64,000 bases of DNA from assembly GCF_011305535.1 (NCBI RefSeq), contig NZ_CP049905.1, forward strand, positions 3,035,001 to 3,099,000, given 5' to 3'. Origin of the DNA: Diaphorobacter sp. HDW4B. Lineage in GTDB: Bacteria; Pseudomonadota; Gammaproteobacteria; Burkholderiales; Burkholderiaceae_C. Each line of letters opens with the position of its first letter. Positions within the stretch are counted from its first letter, which is position 1. The translations under genes and the position numbers were made by a program. Under the pieces are notes generated by a model. The model was given only the letters and a program-made list of their open reading frames with translations. It was not told the DNA's origin and searched no databases. This document shows, in pieces, positions 40,871 to 51,335 of this stretch.

Positions 40871-41614
40871 CTACCCGGCATTCGTGCGCCGCATCTGCCC
40901 GAACACGGCGAACTCCCAACTGCGCATTCCCAGCACCAGCGTATAGCCCTCCAGCTCGCGCGGCGGCAGTTTCTGATCGGCCTGATGCTGCTGTGAAAAG
41001 TCTTGCGCAAGCCGCTGCATGCGTTCGTTGAACGCGGGTGCCACCGCGCGGCTGATGGAGCCGTGCACCAACAGCATGCCTTCTCCGGGGCCGTCGAAGC
41101 TGCCTGAAAAATAGTCGAGCAGCGCGTGCTCGCGAAAGAAATCCATCACAGCGCCGTGCGGTCGCCAGCGGAAGGTCTTGGCGAGTTTGAGGCGGTAGCG
41201 GTTGAGTGGCCGCAGCTCGATGATGCCGATGCGGTCGAGTTGCGCGAGGTATTTCACGCCCTCGGCTTCGGTCAGGCGGTAGGTGCCGATGATCTGTTCG
41301 AGCGTCCACTGGCTGAGCACGCAGATCGCCATCAGCAGCAGCTTCTTGTCGGCGACGACGGCGCGCTCCTGCTCGGGCGTGAGTTCCTTGAGCAGCGGTT
41401 GGTCATCGGCCACGCGGCGCGCGAGGTCGGCGAAATCGATGCGCAGCGCACGGCAGATCGCGTCGATGCGCGTGAGCGGCATGTCGCCTTTGGCCAGCAT
41501 GCGCTTGACGCTGGACTCGGCCATGTCGAGTTCTTTCGCCAGATCGGCATAGGTCATCTGGGCGGACTTGAGCTCTTTCTTCAGAGCGGTGATGAGGTCG
41601 GCGGTGGTGCTCAT
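40871..41614 (-). CDS. XRE-family helix-turn-helix regulator with ligand-type C-terminal domain
   Basis: 247 aa. The N-terminal HTH (MTYADLAKELDMAESSVKRM; LTRIDAICRALRI) is followed by about 175 residues with a second winged-helix-like part (LEQIIGTYRLTEAEGVKYLA) and a C-terminal effector-like region. It resembles chromosomal XRE regulators common in Burkholderiales with no assigned target. Divergent from the membrane gene at 41733, 118 bp away, which is its most likely target. Confidence 0.85.
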   Translation of the reverse strand: MSTTADLITALKKELKSAQMTYADLAKELDMAESSVKRMLAKGDMPLTRIDAICRALRIDFADLARRVADDQPLLKELTPEQERAVVADKKLLLMAICVLSQWTLEQIIGTYRLTEAEGVKYLAQLDRIGIIELRPLNRYRLKLAKTFRWRPHGAVMDFFREHALLDYFSGSFDGPGEGMLLVHGSISRAVAPAFNERMQRLAQDFSQQHQADQKLPPRELEGYTLVLGMRSWEFAVFGQMRRTNAG

Positions 41615-41732
41615 GGGTATCGATTATCTATACCGGCGGTTTCTCGCATTCAGGCTGGTTCGGAAAAACGATGCTTTGTACGCGCCAAGTTTGCAGACTG
41701 CGCTCCATTGTCATTTCAGTGAGAGCCACTCC

Positions 41733-42566
41733 ATGCTGCACGATTCACGCTCCAGATCACCTTCCCGACTTCCCCGCCAACTCATCGTCGCAGCCAGCGT
41801 GCTCTGGTTGTTGCTGACGCTGTTCGGGCCCATGCTCACGCAGTCGCCGAGCTACCACGCATTTGCCGATCAGCGCGCGTTCGGCGCCTTGCCGCATGCG
41901 ATGGATGTGCTCAGCAATCTGGGTTTTCTGGTGGCGGGCGTCGCTGGTTTGTGGGCGCTGCATCGCACGCGTTTTGTGGCCATCGCGCCGACCGCACGCT
42001 GCATGGTGGCCGTGTTTTTCGTGGGGCTGATCGGCTGCTTTGCCGGATCGTCGTACTACCACTGGGCCCCCGACAACGCTGCCTTGGTCTGGGACCGCCT
42101 CGCCATGTGCGTGCCGTTTGCAGGCATTCTGGGGCTCGCGGTGCAGCAGACCTGCGACGACGATGCCGCCGCATGGCTTGCCGCCATCGCCATGCTGGTC
42201 GCGGCGGTCTCTTCCACGCTGATCTGGCAGCATGGCGGCAATATGCTGCCTTGGGCGGTGGCGCAGGGTGGCGGCATGTTGGCGCTGATCGCTCTGGCGT
42301 TTCTGCCGAGCCGAAAGGGCGGTCTGCATGTGCATCTGGGCGTGGTGATCGGCTTCTATGCGCTCGCCAAGGTGTTCGAGTTGGCCGATGCGCAGGTGTT
42401 CGGGATGAGCGGAGAACTGTTCTCGGGCCACAGCGTGAAGCACCTGCTTGCCGCCGCAGCCGCTTGGCCACTGCTGAGTGCGTTGGGCAAACTGCGTGTG
42501 AACGCCGCCACAGCTTTTTGGCCGAACAAAGGCACAATGCCTGTCAGCAACAAGCTGCGCTGCTGA
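41733..42566 (+). CDS. Ceramidase-like (CREST-type) membrane protein
   Basis: 277 aa with about seven to eight membrane helices. Candidate metal-binding and catalytic residues in ceramidase-like positions are visible: GSSYYHWAPDN near residue 103, LVWDRLAM near 116 and GHSVKHLLAA near 236. CREST hydrolases use one zinc with three His, an Asp and a Ser. A role as a lipid amidase is inferred from these motifs only. The ATG at 41733 has GAGAG upstream. The next gene, a lysophospholipid transporter/acyltransferase, begins 28 bp after the stop, which supports a lipid function. Confidence 0.72.
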   Translation: MLHDSRSRSPSRLPRQLIVAASVLWLLLTLFGPMLTQSPSYHAFADQRAFGALPHAMDVLSNLGFLVAGVAGLWALHRTRFVAIAPTARCMVAVFFVGLIGCFAGSSYYHWAPDNAALVWDRLAMCVPFAGILGLAVQQTCDDDAAAWLAAIAMLVAAVSSTLIWQHGGNMLPWAVAQGGGMLALIALAFLPSRKGGLHVHLGVVIGFYALAKVFELADAQVFGMSGELFSGHSVKHLLAAAAAWPLLSALGKLRVNAATAFWPNKGTMPVSNKLRC

Positions 42567-42594
42567 ACAACGACCCTTGGAAAACAACAAGACC

Positions 42595-44541
42595 ATGAAC
42601 CCATCGCCAGTGGACGACCGCACTGCCAGCGCATCGGCGCATGAGCAGCATCCCAACCAGTTCGCTCTGCTCAAGCAACGGCGCTTCGCTCCCTTTTTCT
42701 GGACACAGTTTGCGGGCGCAGCCAACGACAACCTGTTCAAGTTCGCCTTCACCGTGATGGTGACCTACCAGCTCAGCGTGAGCTGGATGCCGCCTTCGCT
42801 GGCGGGGCTGGTGATCGGGGCGCTGTTCATCCTGCCGTTTCTGCTGTTCTCGGCAACGGCCGGGCAGATCACCGACAAGCTGGAGAAGACGCGCATCATC
42901 CGCTTCGTGAAGGATTTCGAGATCGTGGTGATGCTGATCGCAGCCGCCGGTTTCGTCATGGGCAACGCCGCCATTCTGCTGGGCTGCGTGTTTCTCATGG
43001 GCCTGCATTCGACGCTGTTCGGCCCCGTCAAATTCGCCTATCTGCCGCAGGCGCTCAACGAGCGCGAACTCACGGGCGGCAACGGCATGGTGGAGATGGG
43101 CACCTTCGTCGCGATTCTGCTGGGCAACGTGGCGGGCGGCCTGCTGGTTGCCATGCCGCAGATCGGCCATACCGCCGTGGCCGTGGCTTGTGTGGGGCTG
43201 GCGCTGATCGGCCGACTGGTGGCGCAGTGGATTCCCAAGGCCCCCGCGACCGATCCGAATCTGGTGATCAACTGGAACCCCTTCACCGAAACCGTGCGCA
43301 ATCTGAAGCTCGCGCACGGCAACATCGTGGTGTTCCGTTCGCTGCTGGGCATCAGCTGGATGTGGTTCTTCGGCGCGGTGTTTCTGAGCCAGTTTCCGAG
43401 CTTCGCCAAGGACGTGCTGCATGGCAACGAGCAAGTGGCGTCGCTGCTGCTGGTGGTGTTTTCCATCGGCATCGGCGTGGGTTCGCTGCTGTGCGAGGTG
43501 CTGTCGCGCCGTCAGGTGGAAATCGGTCTGGTGCCGCTCGGTGCCATCGGCATGAGCGTGTTCGCCATCGATCTGTACTTCGCTTCGCGCGGACTGAAGG
43601 AAGTTTCATCGCCGCTGAGTGCCGCCGAATTTTTGAACGTGGCCGCGCACTGGCGCGTGATGGCCGACCTGCTGCTGCTCAGCCTGTTCGCGGGCCTGTA
43701 CAGCGTGCCGATGTATGCGCTGATCCAACTGCGCAGCCAGCCAACGCACCGCGCGCGCATCATCGCGGCGAACAATATTCTCAACGCGCTGTTCATGATC
43801 GCCAGTTCGGTGCTGGCGGGCGCGCTGCTTGCCGCCCAATTCACCGTGCCGCAGATCTTTCTGTTCACCGGCATCGCCAACGCCATCGTCGCGTTCTACA
43901 TCTTCATGCTGGTGCCGGAGTACCTGTTGCGCTTTTACGCGTGGGTGCTCTCGCGTATCATTTACCGCTTCAAGGTGCGCGGCGACGAGCACATTCCCAC
44001 GCAAGGCGCTGCCATTCTGGCCTGCAACCACGTGAGCTTCGTCGATGCCGTGCTGCTGATGGCCGCGAGCCCACGTCCGATCTATTTCATCATGGACCAC
44101 CGCATCTTCCGCGTGCCGGTGATGGGCTGGATCTTCAAGCTGGCCAAGGCGATTCCGGTGGCTTCGCAAAAGGAAGACCCCGCCACGTACGAAGCGGCTT
44201 TTGCTCACGCGGCGAAGGTGCTGCGCGATGGCGATCTGCTGGCGATCTTTCCCGAGGGCGGCATCACGCGCGACGGCGAGTTGCAGGAGTTCAAGGGCGG
44301 CATCATGAAGATCATCGAGCGCGCGCGTGCGGATGGTCTGGATGTGCCCGTGGTGCCGATGGCGCTGACCAATCTGTGGGGCTCTTTCTTCAGCCGCATC
44401 GAGCAGGGCGGCGCGATGGTGCGCCCGTTCCGCCGCGGCATGTTCAACCGCGTGGGGCTGAATGTGGGCGCGCCCATGCCCGCATCGCAGGTGCAACCGG
44501 CCACCTTGCGCGCGCGCGTGGCGGCGCTGCTCAAGGCATGA
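42595..44541 (+). CDS. LplT-like MFS transporter fused to PlsC-type acyltransferase
   Basis: 648 aa. Residues about 20-430 form an MFS transporter of the lysophospholipid transporter type (FFWTQFAGAANDNLFKFAF; TLFGPVKFAYLP). Residues about 450-648 form an acyltransferase with the catalytic H(x4)D in N478-H-V-S-F-V-D484 and FPEGG near 553. LplT flips lysophospholipid inward and the acyltransferase rebuilds the phospholipid. This combination is known for Aas-type proteins, here without the acyl-ACP synthetase domain. ATG 42595 is preferred over a TTG at 42577. It overlaps the next gene by 4 bp (ATGA). Confidence 0.9.
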   Translation: MNPSPVDDRTASASAHEQHPNQFALLKQRRFAPFFWTQFAGAANDNLFKFAFTVMVTYQLSVSWMPPSLAGLVIGALFILPFLLFSATAGQITDKLEKTRIIRFVKDFEIVVMLIAAAGFVMGNAAILLGCVFLMGLHSTLFGPVKFAYLPQALNERELTGGNGMVEMGTFVAILLGNVAGGLLVAMPQIGHTAVAVACVGLALIGRLVAQWIPKAPATDPNLVINWNPFTETVRNLKLAHGNIVVFRSLLGISWMWFFGAVFLSQFPSFAKDVLHGNEQVASLLLVVFSIGIGVGSLLCEVLSRRQVEIGLVPLGAIGMSVFAIDLYFASRGLKEVSSPLSAAEFLNVAAHWRVMADLLLLSLFAGLYSVPMYALIQLRSQPTHRARIIAANNILNALFMIASSVLAGALLAAQFTVPQIFLFTGIANAIVAFYIFMLVPEYLLRFYAWVLSRIIYRFKVRGDEHIPTQGAAILACNHVSFVDAVLLMAASPRPIYFIMDHRIFRVPVMGWIFKLAKAIPVASQKEDPATYEAAFAHAAKVLRDGDLLAIFPEGGITRDGELQEFKGGIMKIIERARADGLDVPVVPMALTNLWGSFFSRIEQGGAMVRPFRRGMFNRVGLNVGAPMPASQVQPATLRARVAALLKA

Positions 44542-45047
44542 GCGCGGAAAACGAAGCGCTGGCGCTGCGCATCGTCGGTTTTCTGCGGGAGATCGGCCTG
44601 AACGTGGCGCAGTGCGAGTTGCCTGACGGCAGCTTTCTGCCCGGTGTACGCATTCGGCAAGGGGGCCTGCAGGTCGATCTTGCCAAGCTGCGCTGGCCCG
44701 GTGATCTGCTGCACGAGGCCGGGCATCTTGCGGTCGTTCCCACCGCCTTGCGGGCGACGATGGACGACGCTCTGCAGGACATGCCCAAGGTGCCGCATGG
44801 CGGCGAAATCGAAGCCACTGCCTGGGCGTGGGCGGCCTCGCGCCATCTGGGGCTGGATTCCGACGTGCTGTTCCATGACGGCGGCTACCACGGCCATGCT
44901 GCGGGGCTGCGCATGAATTTCGAACTGGGTGTCTATCTGGGCGCTTCGGGGCTCGCCAGTGCGGGCATGACGCATCTGGCGGGGCATGCCGACACGCCAG
45001 AGGGAGCCGTTGTCTATCCGCAGATGCGACTTTGGCTGCGGGTTTGA
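44538..45047 (+). CDS. Small HEAGH-motif protein, possible zinc metalloprotein
   Basis: 169 aa. The motif H59-E-A-G-H63 (LLHEAGHLAVVP) has the HExxH form of zincin metallopeptidases. A further GGEIEATAWAWA near residue 93 could supply a third ligand (Glu), and YHGHAAGLRMNFE near 131 has more His. There is no signal peptide. It starts inside the stop of the transporter/acyltransferase gene (ATGA), so the two are coupled. Peptidase activity is only inferred from the motif; the family is not recognised. Confidence 0.75.
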   Translation: MSAENEALALRIVGFLREIGLNVAQCELPDGSFLPGVRIRQGGLQVDLAKLRWPGDLLHEAGHLAVVPTALRATMDDALQDMPKVPHGGEIEATAWAWAASRHLGLDSDVLFHDGGYHGHAAGLRMNFELGVYLGASGLASAGMTHLAGHADTPEGAVVYPQMRLWLRV

Positions 45048-45193
45048 GTGTCACGGGTCGAAAAGTATCGTTTTTCGGTACTTGAGGTGGATATCGACAC
45101 CACTCTCCATCCTTTCGACTACTTTTTGAAGCCGCTGCGGCAACATTCGTTCCGTGTTCAACAACGAGCTTGTTCCAAACAGCTCCAACTCAC

Positions 45194-45700
45194 ATGTCCT
45201 CCAGCAACTTCACCGTCGTTCAACGTGACACCAAGGCCTGGCAACTGCAGGTGTGGGTCTCTTTCGGCATCGCAGTGTTCCTCTGCGCCACAGGTTTGGC
45301 CTGGCTGCCGGGCGAACGACTGGAGCAGGTCTTCATGGTGATGGGTTATGTGTTCTGTCTGTCGGCCACCTTCGTGCTGGCCAAGTTCACCCGGGACAAC
45401 CAGAACAAGCGCGGCGCCACAGCCGACACGCCGATGTGGCGATTCGTGGTGTGGGGCGGTTTTGCGATCGCCATGGCGCTGACGGGCTGGGGCCTGCTGG
45501 GCATGAACATCAACCCCACTTACAAGGCCTTCATGGCGGTGAGCTGGTTGTACCTGATCACCACGGCCTTCACGCTGGCCAAGATGCTGCGTGACCGCTA
45601 CGACGCCGACCTGTTCGAAGCCCGAGTGCAAGGTCGCCGTGAAGCGCAGATGCAGCAAGGCGCGGCGGCTGTGGCGGAAGACAGCGGCGTCGCCAAGTGA
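45194..45700 (+). CDS. YiaA/YiaB-type inner membrane protein
   Basis: 168 aa with four membrane helices in two similar pairs (about 20-40 and 48-66; 85-103 and 112-132). Each pair matches the YiaAB two-helix pattern (WVSFGIAVFLCATGLAWLP and FVVWGGFAIAMALTGWGLLG). The charged C-terminal tail is cytoplasmic. Function unknown. ATG 45194 is preferred; a TTG at 45170 is an alternative. Confidence 0.88.
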   Translation: MSSSNFTVVQRDTKAWQLQVWVSFGIAVFLCATGLAWLPGERLEQVFMVMGYVFCLSATFVLAKFTRDNQNKRGATADTPMWRFVVWGGFAIAMALTGWGLLGMNINPTYKAFMAVSWLYLITTAFTLAKMLRDRYDADLFEARVQGRREAQMQQGAAAVAEDSGVAK

Positions 45701-45791
45701 TCGCCCACCCGTTGAAAAGCGTTCGAGTCATCCATTGAAAAGCAAATGCGTGTGGCTGCAATGTGCAGCCAGCGCGAGAAAGGGAAACATC

Positions 45792-46250
45792 ATGCGTTCG
45801 ATCATTCGCAAGACCATTGTTCATACGGCTCTTCTGGCCTGCATGTTGGGCGGATTCACCGCCCGGGCCGACGCCCAAAGCGATGCCTCGCTGGCCCTGT
45901 CGGTGATGCCGATTGCCTCGGTGGTGCTGGGCGTGGGGGCCAGCGGTGCGGCCGCCGGTGCGGTGGTGGCGATTCCTGCGGCGCTGTCGGTGGGTGGTGC
46001 GGTGCTGGTGGTGAAGACGGTGGAAGCCTCTGCAGTCGGCACGGTGTATCTGCTGGAGCGCGCATCGGATGGCGCCCAAGCCAGCGTGGAAGTGGTCGGC
46101 AAGGGCTCGCGTGCTGTGGCTTACGGTGTGGGCACGACGGTGGAGTGCAGTCTGGTGACGGGCGGCGTGGTGCTGTCGGTGGCGGGTGCAGTGATCGCCT
46201 TTGTGCCCGATGCCATCGGCACGGCGCTGCTGCATAACGAACGTCTGTGA
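45792..46250 (+). CDS. Exported hypothetical protein rich in small hydrophobic residues
   Basis: 152 aa. A signal peptide (MRSIIRKTIVHTALLACML, cut near ADA-Q) is followed by alternating Gly/Ala/Val-rich stretches (SVVLGVGASGAAAGAVVAIP; GGAVLVVKTVEAS; TGGVVLSVAGAVIAFVP), which could form beta-strands or membrane segments. I recognise no family. AGGGAAA precedes the ATG. The next gene, DUF2145, starts 14 bp after its stop, so they form an operon. Confidence 0.75.
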   Translation: MRSIIRKTIVHTALLACMLGGFTARADAQSDASLALSVMPIASVVLGVGASGAAAGAVVAIPAALSVGGAVLVVKTVEASAVGTVYLLERASDGAQASVEVVGKGSRAVAYGVGTTVECSLVTGGVVLSVAGAVIAFVPDAIGTALLHNERL

Positions 46251-46264
46251 TCGGGAGCCATCGC

Positions 46265-47077
46265 ATGCCAAAGACACCAACAACGATTCGACAGGGCGTG
46301 GTGATGGCGCTGGCCGCCGCTGCGCTGACCACGGCGGGCGGCGCGGCTTACGCAGGCCGCTCCTGCGAGCAGAAGCCGGTGAGCGTTCAGACCATCAAGA
46401 AGGGCATGGAGCTGGCCGCGCAGTCCGCCAAGGCGCTGGACGCGACCGGCGCGAAGGTGATCGTGCTGGGCCGCGCGGGGCAGGATCTGAGCAAGTACAA
46501 CCTGCGTTACTCGCATCTCGGCTGGGCCTACAAGACGCCGGAAGGACACTGGCGCGTCGAGCACAAGCTCAACGAATGCGGCACGGCCGAGGCGCATGTC
46601 TACAAGCAGGGGCTGGGCGAGTTCTTCCTCGATGACCTGTGGCGCTACGAAGCCGTGTGGGCCGTGCCCACGCCCGAGGTGCAGGAGCGCATGCTGCCCA
46701 TCCTGCTCGACCGCCGCAAGGTGCTGGCGCTGCACCAGCCCAAGTACAGCATGGTGAGCTACCCGTGGGCCACCAAGTACCAGCAGTCCAACCAGTGGGC
46801 GCTGGAGTCGCTGGCCATGGCGATGGAGCCGACGGTGACGACGCGCGAGCAGGCGCAGGCCTGGCTCAAGTTCAAGGGCTACGAGCCCAGCGCGATGAAG
46901 ATCGGTGCGATGACGCGACTCGGCGGTCGCATGACGGCGGCGAACATTGCGTTCGACGACCATCCGAACGAAAAGCGCTTTGCCGACCGTATTGAAACGG
47001 TGACGGTGGATTCGGTGATGGGCTTTCTGCAGCGGACCCAATTGACGGGCGCGCCGCAGACCTTGAAGCTGAATTGA
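46265..47077 (+). CDS. DUF2145 family exported protein
   Basis: 270 aa. A signal peptide (about 1-27, near AYA-G) precedes a domain with RYSHLGWAYKTPEGHWRVEH, LNECGTAEAHVYKQGLGEFF and SYPWATKYQQSNQWALE. This pattern fits DUF2145, whose Cys, His and Asn/Gln-rich motifs recall papain-like NlpC/P60-type hydrolases; activity is not shown. GGGAG lies before ATG 46265. Encoded with the preceding exported protein. Confidence 0.82.
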   Translation: MPKTPTTIRQGVVMALAAAALTTAGGAAYAGRSCEQKPVSVQTIKKGMELAAQSAKALDATGAKVIVLGRAGQDLSKYNLRYSHLGWAYKTPEGHWRVEHKLNECGTAEAHVYKQGLGEFFLDDLWRYEAVWAVPTPEVQERMLPILLDRRKVLALHQPKYSMVSYPWATKYQQSNQWALESLAMAMEPTVTTREQAQAWLKFKGYEPSAMKIGAMTRLGGRMTAANIAFDDHPNEKRFADRIETVTVDSVMGFLQRTQLTGAPQTLKLN

Positions 47078-47097
47078 AGGCCGCGACTGCGCAGTAG

Positions 47098-48543
47098 TCA
47101 GTAAACGGCGTGCGGGCACATCACCACGCGGTTGCGGCCCGTGCCCTTGGCCTCGTAGAGCGCGTGATCAGCCTCGCGCAGCAGTTGCTCGATCAGCGCG
47201 TGCTTGGGCGGAGCCTCCTGGTGCACCACGCCGATGCTGACCGTGACGTGCAACTGCACTTCATCATTGAAGGTGAAGATATGGCGGCGCGTGGCGTCGC
47301 ACAGGCGCTCGGCGATGTCGTGCGCCTCGTCGCGCGTGACGTTGGGCAGCATGAGCGCGAACTCCTCGCCGCCCATGCGGCCCAGCACGTCGGCGGGGCG
47401 CAGGTGCAGGGTGACGAGCTGGGTGAATTCGCGCAGCAGCTCGTCGCCAGCCGCGTGGCCGTGGGTGTCGTTCACGCCCTTGAAGTTGTCCAGATCGATC
47501 ATCAGCACGGCCGCGGGGCGGCGTTCCAGCCCGAGCTTCTGCAACCAGTGCGCGCATTGTTCGAGGAAGGTGCTGCGGCCAAGCACGCCGGTCAGAGCGT
47601 CGTGGCGTGCGGCGTAGTTCAGCTTGCTCAGCAGCTCGTTGCGCACGGCCTGGAAGCTCGCCACCGCCAGCGGTCCGAGCGACAGCAGCGTGATGCCCAA
47701 GCGCAGCGAAATCGCATCAATCATGTGATCGGGCGTATAGGTGATGATGCCGAGCGATGCGGTGTACGACTTGAGCAGACCCACCGCAAAGCACAGCAGC
47801 GACACCGAAAACAGCTTGTAGCGCAGCGCACACCAGATCAGCGCGGGCACGCCGAACACCAGCGAGCCGGGCCCGCCGATCAGCACCGCACCAGCCTCGC
47901 AGGCAACCAGCGTGAGCAGCGGTGCGATGTGGACGATGTCCCACTGTCGGAAGAATTTCTTCCAGTCGGTTCGGCGAATCTGTTGCAGCGTGGGCGCGCT
48001 CAACACGATGGGCAGGATCAGCATGCTGCACATCAGCGCGCTGGTGAACCACATGAAGAAAGCACCCACGGAGGTGCCGCCGAACAGGAACGGCGTGGCC
48101 GGAAAACCGACGACGGATTCGCCTGCCGCCTGCACCAGACAGCCGCACAGCAGAAACAGCGCCGAGAGCGTGCCGCGCAGCAGCACGGTGTTGCGATCAA
48201 AGCCCTTGAAGAACTGAAACCCCGCGACGACGCCCGCCAGATTGGCAAACGACAGCCAGATGGCGGCGGCCGGGCCATCGCCCATCATCAATGAGGAAAA
48301 TACAAAGGCGCAGGTGCTCCAGACCCAGGCACGGGGATCGCGCGCCAGAGACGGGCGGCGCAGGATCAGGCCGAGCATCAGCGCATTGGCGGGCCAGAAC
48401 GAGGCGAGAAAGGCCACCGGGCGGCTCAGCGTGCCGATGATGCAGGCCACGAAGATGGCGATGCCCAGCGCCGCAGCCGCGTGCGAATCCGACAGCGTGC
48501 GCGGCGCTGATGCGGGCTCGATGGTGGCTCGTTGAGAATCCAT
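47098..48543 (-). CDS. Diguanylate cyclase with MASE1-like membrane domain
   Basis: 481 aa. About eight N-terminal membrane helices (residues about 20-300) resemble a MASE1 sensor. The GGDEF domain carries G391-G-E-E-F395, the active-site variant that is normally functional, and an inhibitory I-site R382-P-A-D385 five residues before it. It should make cyclic di-GMP from two GTP and be product-inhibited. There is no EAL domain. Convergent with the DUF2145 gene 20 bp away. Confidence 0.92.
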   Translation of the reverse strand: MDSQRATIEPASAPRTLSDSHAAAALGIAIFVACIIGTLSRPVAFLASFWPANALMLGLILRRPSLARDPRAWVWSTCAFVFSSLMMGDGPAAAIWLSFANLAGVVAGFQFFKGFDRNTVLLRGTLSALFLLCGCLVQAAGESVVGFPATPFLFGGTSVGAFFMWFTSALMCSMLILPIVLSAPTLQQIRRTDWKKFFRQWDIVHIAPLLTLVACEAGAVLIGGPGSLVFGVPALIWCALRYKLFSVSLLCFAVGLLKSYTASLGIITYTPDHMIDAISLRLGITLLSLGPLAVASFQAVRNELLSKLNYAARHDALTGVLGRSTFLEQCAHWLQKLGLERRPAAVLMIDLDNFKGVNDTHGHAAGDELLREFTQLVTLHLRPADVLGRMGGEEFALMLPNVTRDEAHDIAERLCDATRRHIFTFNDEVQLHVTVSIGVVHQEAPPKHALIEQLLREADHALYEAKGTGRNRVVMCPHAVY

Positions 48544-48940
48544 GGCGGCAGAAGGCTTGGAGCGTGGTGCCTGAACAGTGAATGGAACGAAGGGCGAGAT
48601 TTCCGTTTATTACTATCGGTCGGCTGGAGTTTCCTGTACGTTAGCTTACAACGGCTGATCGCCATTGCGTATGTCTGATCGCCGAGACCTAGGGTTATCA
48701 AGGTCCGGGAAATACGCACAATGGCGCACAAAAACGGGGCAGTGCGCACCGATTTGGGGCTTCGCCAGCGTGCGTGAAATGGCGAAGTTCAGGCCGTGCT
48801 GCGCGGTGGGCAGGGGCGCGAGATGGGTTGGGGTGCGCAAGCTCTGCGCAAAAAAGAGAGCGCTGCCACGCTGAAGCACAAGCGCTGGCAAGCCCTTGAA
48901 CGAGAGCGCTCACCCACTGAGCGCTCTTTTGCGGATTCGC
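48544..48940. other. Intergenic region between tgt and the diguanylate cyclase gene
   Basis: About 400 bp. It ends in a perfect stem GAGCGCTCA (48904-48912) with TGAGCGCTC (48918-48926) and TTTT on the plus strand, just beyond the tgt stop. It could stop leftward transcription from tgt only weakly. Nothing else is recognised; promoters for the cyclase gene should lie around 48560-48620. Confidence 0.5.
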
Positions 48941-50152
<1,212 letters not shown>

Positions 50153-50214
50153 TCACAAGCCCATTCGTCGTTCTACACTGTTCATAGCAGGGGTAAATAA
50201 CGAAAGGAAGTCAC

Positions 50215-50703
50215 ATGGTAAGAATTCTTGTTGCGGTCGATGGATCCGAACTGGCGCTCGATGCGGTGCGCCACGCGCTGATGCTGGTTCGCGAAGGGTT
50301 GAAAGCAGTCGTCGTGCTGGGCCATGTGCAGGAAGAAGCGTCGTTTCTGGAGTTGGCAACCCAAGGGGGCGACGCGATTGCCGAGGCTGCAGTCGAGGCT
50401 GGCAAGCACCTGACCCGTCCCGCCGAAAAGCTGGTGCGCGATGCCGGTGTGCCGTTCGAAACCGAAATCGTGCTCGGCTCGCCCGCTGCGGCGCTGTGTG
50501 ATCTGGCCGAGGCGCAGGGTTGCGACTTCATCGTGATGGGCGCGCGTGGCGTCGGCGCGATGCGTGCGGCGGTGATCGGGTCGGTCTCGCAGGCCGTGGT
50601 GCACCAGTGCAATCTGCCGGTGATGGTCGTCAAGCACATTGATGCGCTCGAAGACGAGAACGCGAGCGAAGAGGAAGATCTGGACGCTGCCGAGGCAGAG
50701 TAA
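50215..50703 (+). CDS. Universal stress protein (UspA family)
   Basis: 162 aa, single Usp domain. It begins VRILVAVDGSELAL and has the ATP-binding motif GARGVGAMRAAVIGSV (G-x2-G-x9-G-S). It likely binds ATP. The last 22 residues are an acidic extension (EDENASEEEDLDAAEAE) not usual in the family. Divergent from tgt by 100 bp. Confidence 0.93.
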   Translation: MVRILVAVDGSELALDAVRHALMLVREGLKAVVVLGHVQEEASFLELATQGGDAIAEAAVEAGKHLTRPAEKLVRDAGVPFETEIVLGSPAAALCDLAEAQGCDFIVMGARGVGAMRAAVIGSVSQAVVHQCNLPVMVVKHIDALEDENASEEEDLDAAEAE

Positions 50704-50726
50704 GGCGCAAAAACAGGGCCGTTCGT

Positions 50727-51119
50727 TCAGGCGGCCTTGCGCATCGGTTCTTCATGAAAACCGCGTTGCAGCTTGCCGTGCGGCAGGCTGCCGATGCGCT
50801 GAAAAATCCGGCGACAATAGATGCGGCTCCACAGGCACTTGTTGAGCTCTTCGACAGGCCACGGGCCGCTCACCACCACCAGGTCATTGGCCTTGTCCCA
50901 TTCGCCCGCAGCGCGCAGGCGGCGGCGCGTGTGGGCCGCCCAGGACTGGATCCGCGTGGGTGCGCCATGTTCGTGGATTTCGCCAGTCTGGCGATTGAAG
51001 GCGACCGCGACCTGGTCGGTCTGCAGCTTGTAGCGGCGCTCGCCGGTGATCTGGCTGGGCGCTTCGCTCAGGTCGTACAGAAAGTAGCTGCTCGCTTTGA
51101 GCTGGTACTGCAGGTCCAT
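50727..51119 (-). CDS. Conserved hypothetical protein
   Basis: 130 aa. GGAGGAAT lies 5-12 bp before ATG 51119, so this start is preferred over a longer reading. The product begins MDLQYQLKASSYFLYDLSEA and has YKLQTDQVAVAFNRQTGEIH, WDKANDLVVVSGPWP and a basic C-terminus. No signal peptide or membrane helix. I do not recognise a family. It converges with the Usp gene; the MarR gene is 216 bp upstream. Confidence 0.7.
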   Translation of the reverse strand: MDLQYQLKASSYFLYDLSEAPSQITGERRYKLQTDQVAVAFNRQTGEIHEHGAPTRIQSWAAHTRRRLRAAGEWDKANDLVVVSGPWPVEELNKCLWSRIYCRRIFQRIGSLPHGKLQRGFHEEPMRKAA

Positions 51120-51335
51120 GGCGGATTCCTCCGGACATTGGTGTTGAAGATGAAACAGCGACGGTGGGGCGCCGGTTCGGCGCAACGCTGTGGTGGCAGA
51201 GAAATGCCAACAATCTTCAAACAACGCCGGAGCCAGCGCGAAAGTGCTACGCATTGTGTAGCTGCCCTCGCCAATGCGCAAGGGTTGGATGCGGTTTTCT
51301 GTGACGAATTGAAGGGCGGATGAGCCGCAGACCGC

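Noticed and set aside
43606-45054. A 482-codon minus-strand frame across the LplT-PlsC fusion and the HEAGH gene
   Set aside because: Shadow of two plus-strand genes with clear domains; product is Arg/Ala/His-rich low complexity.
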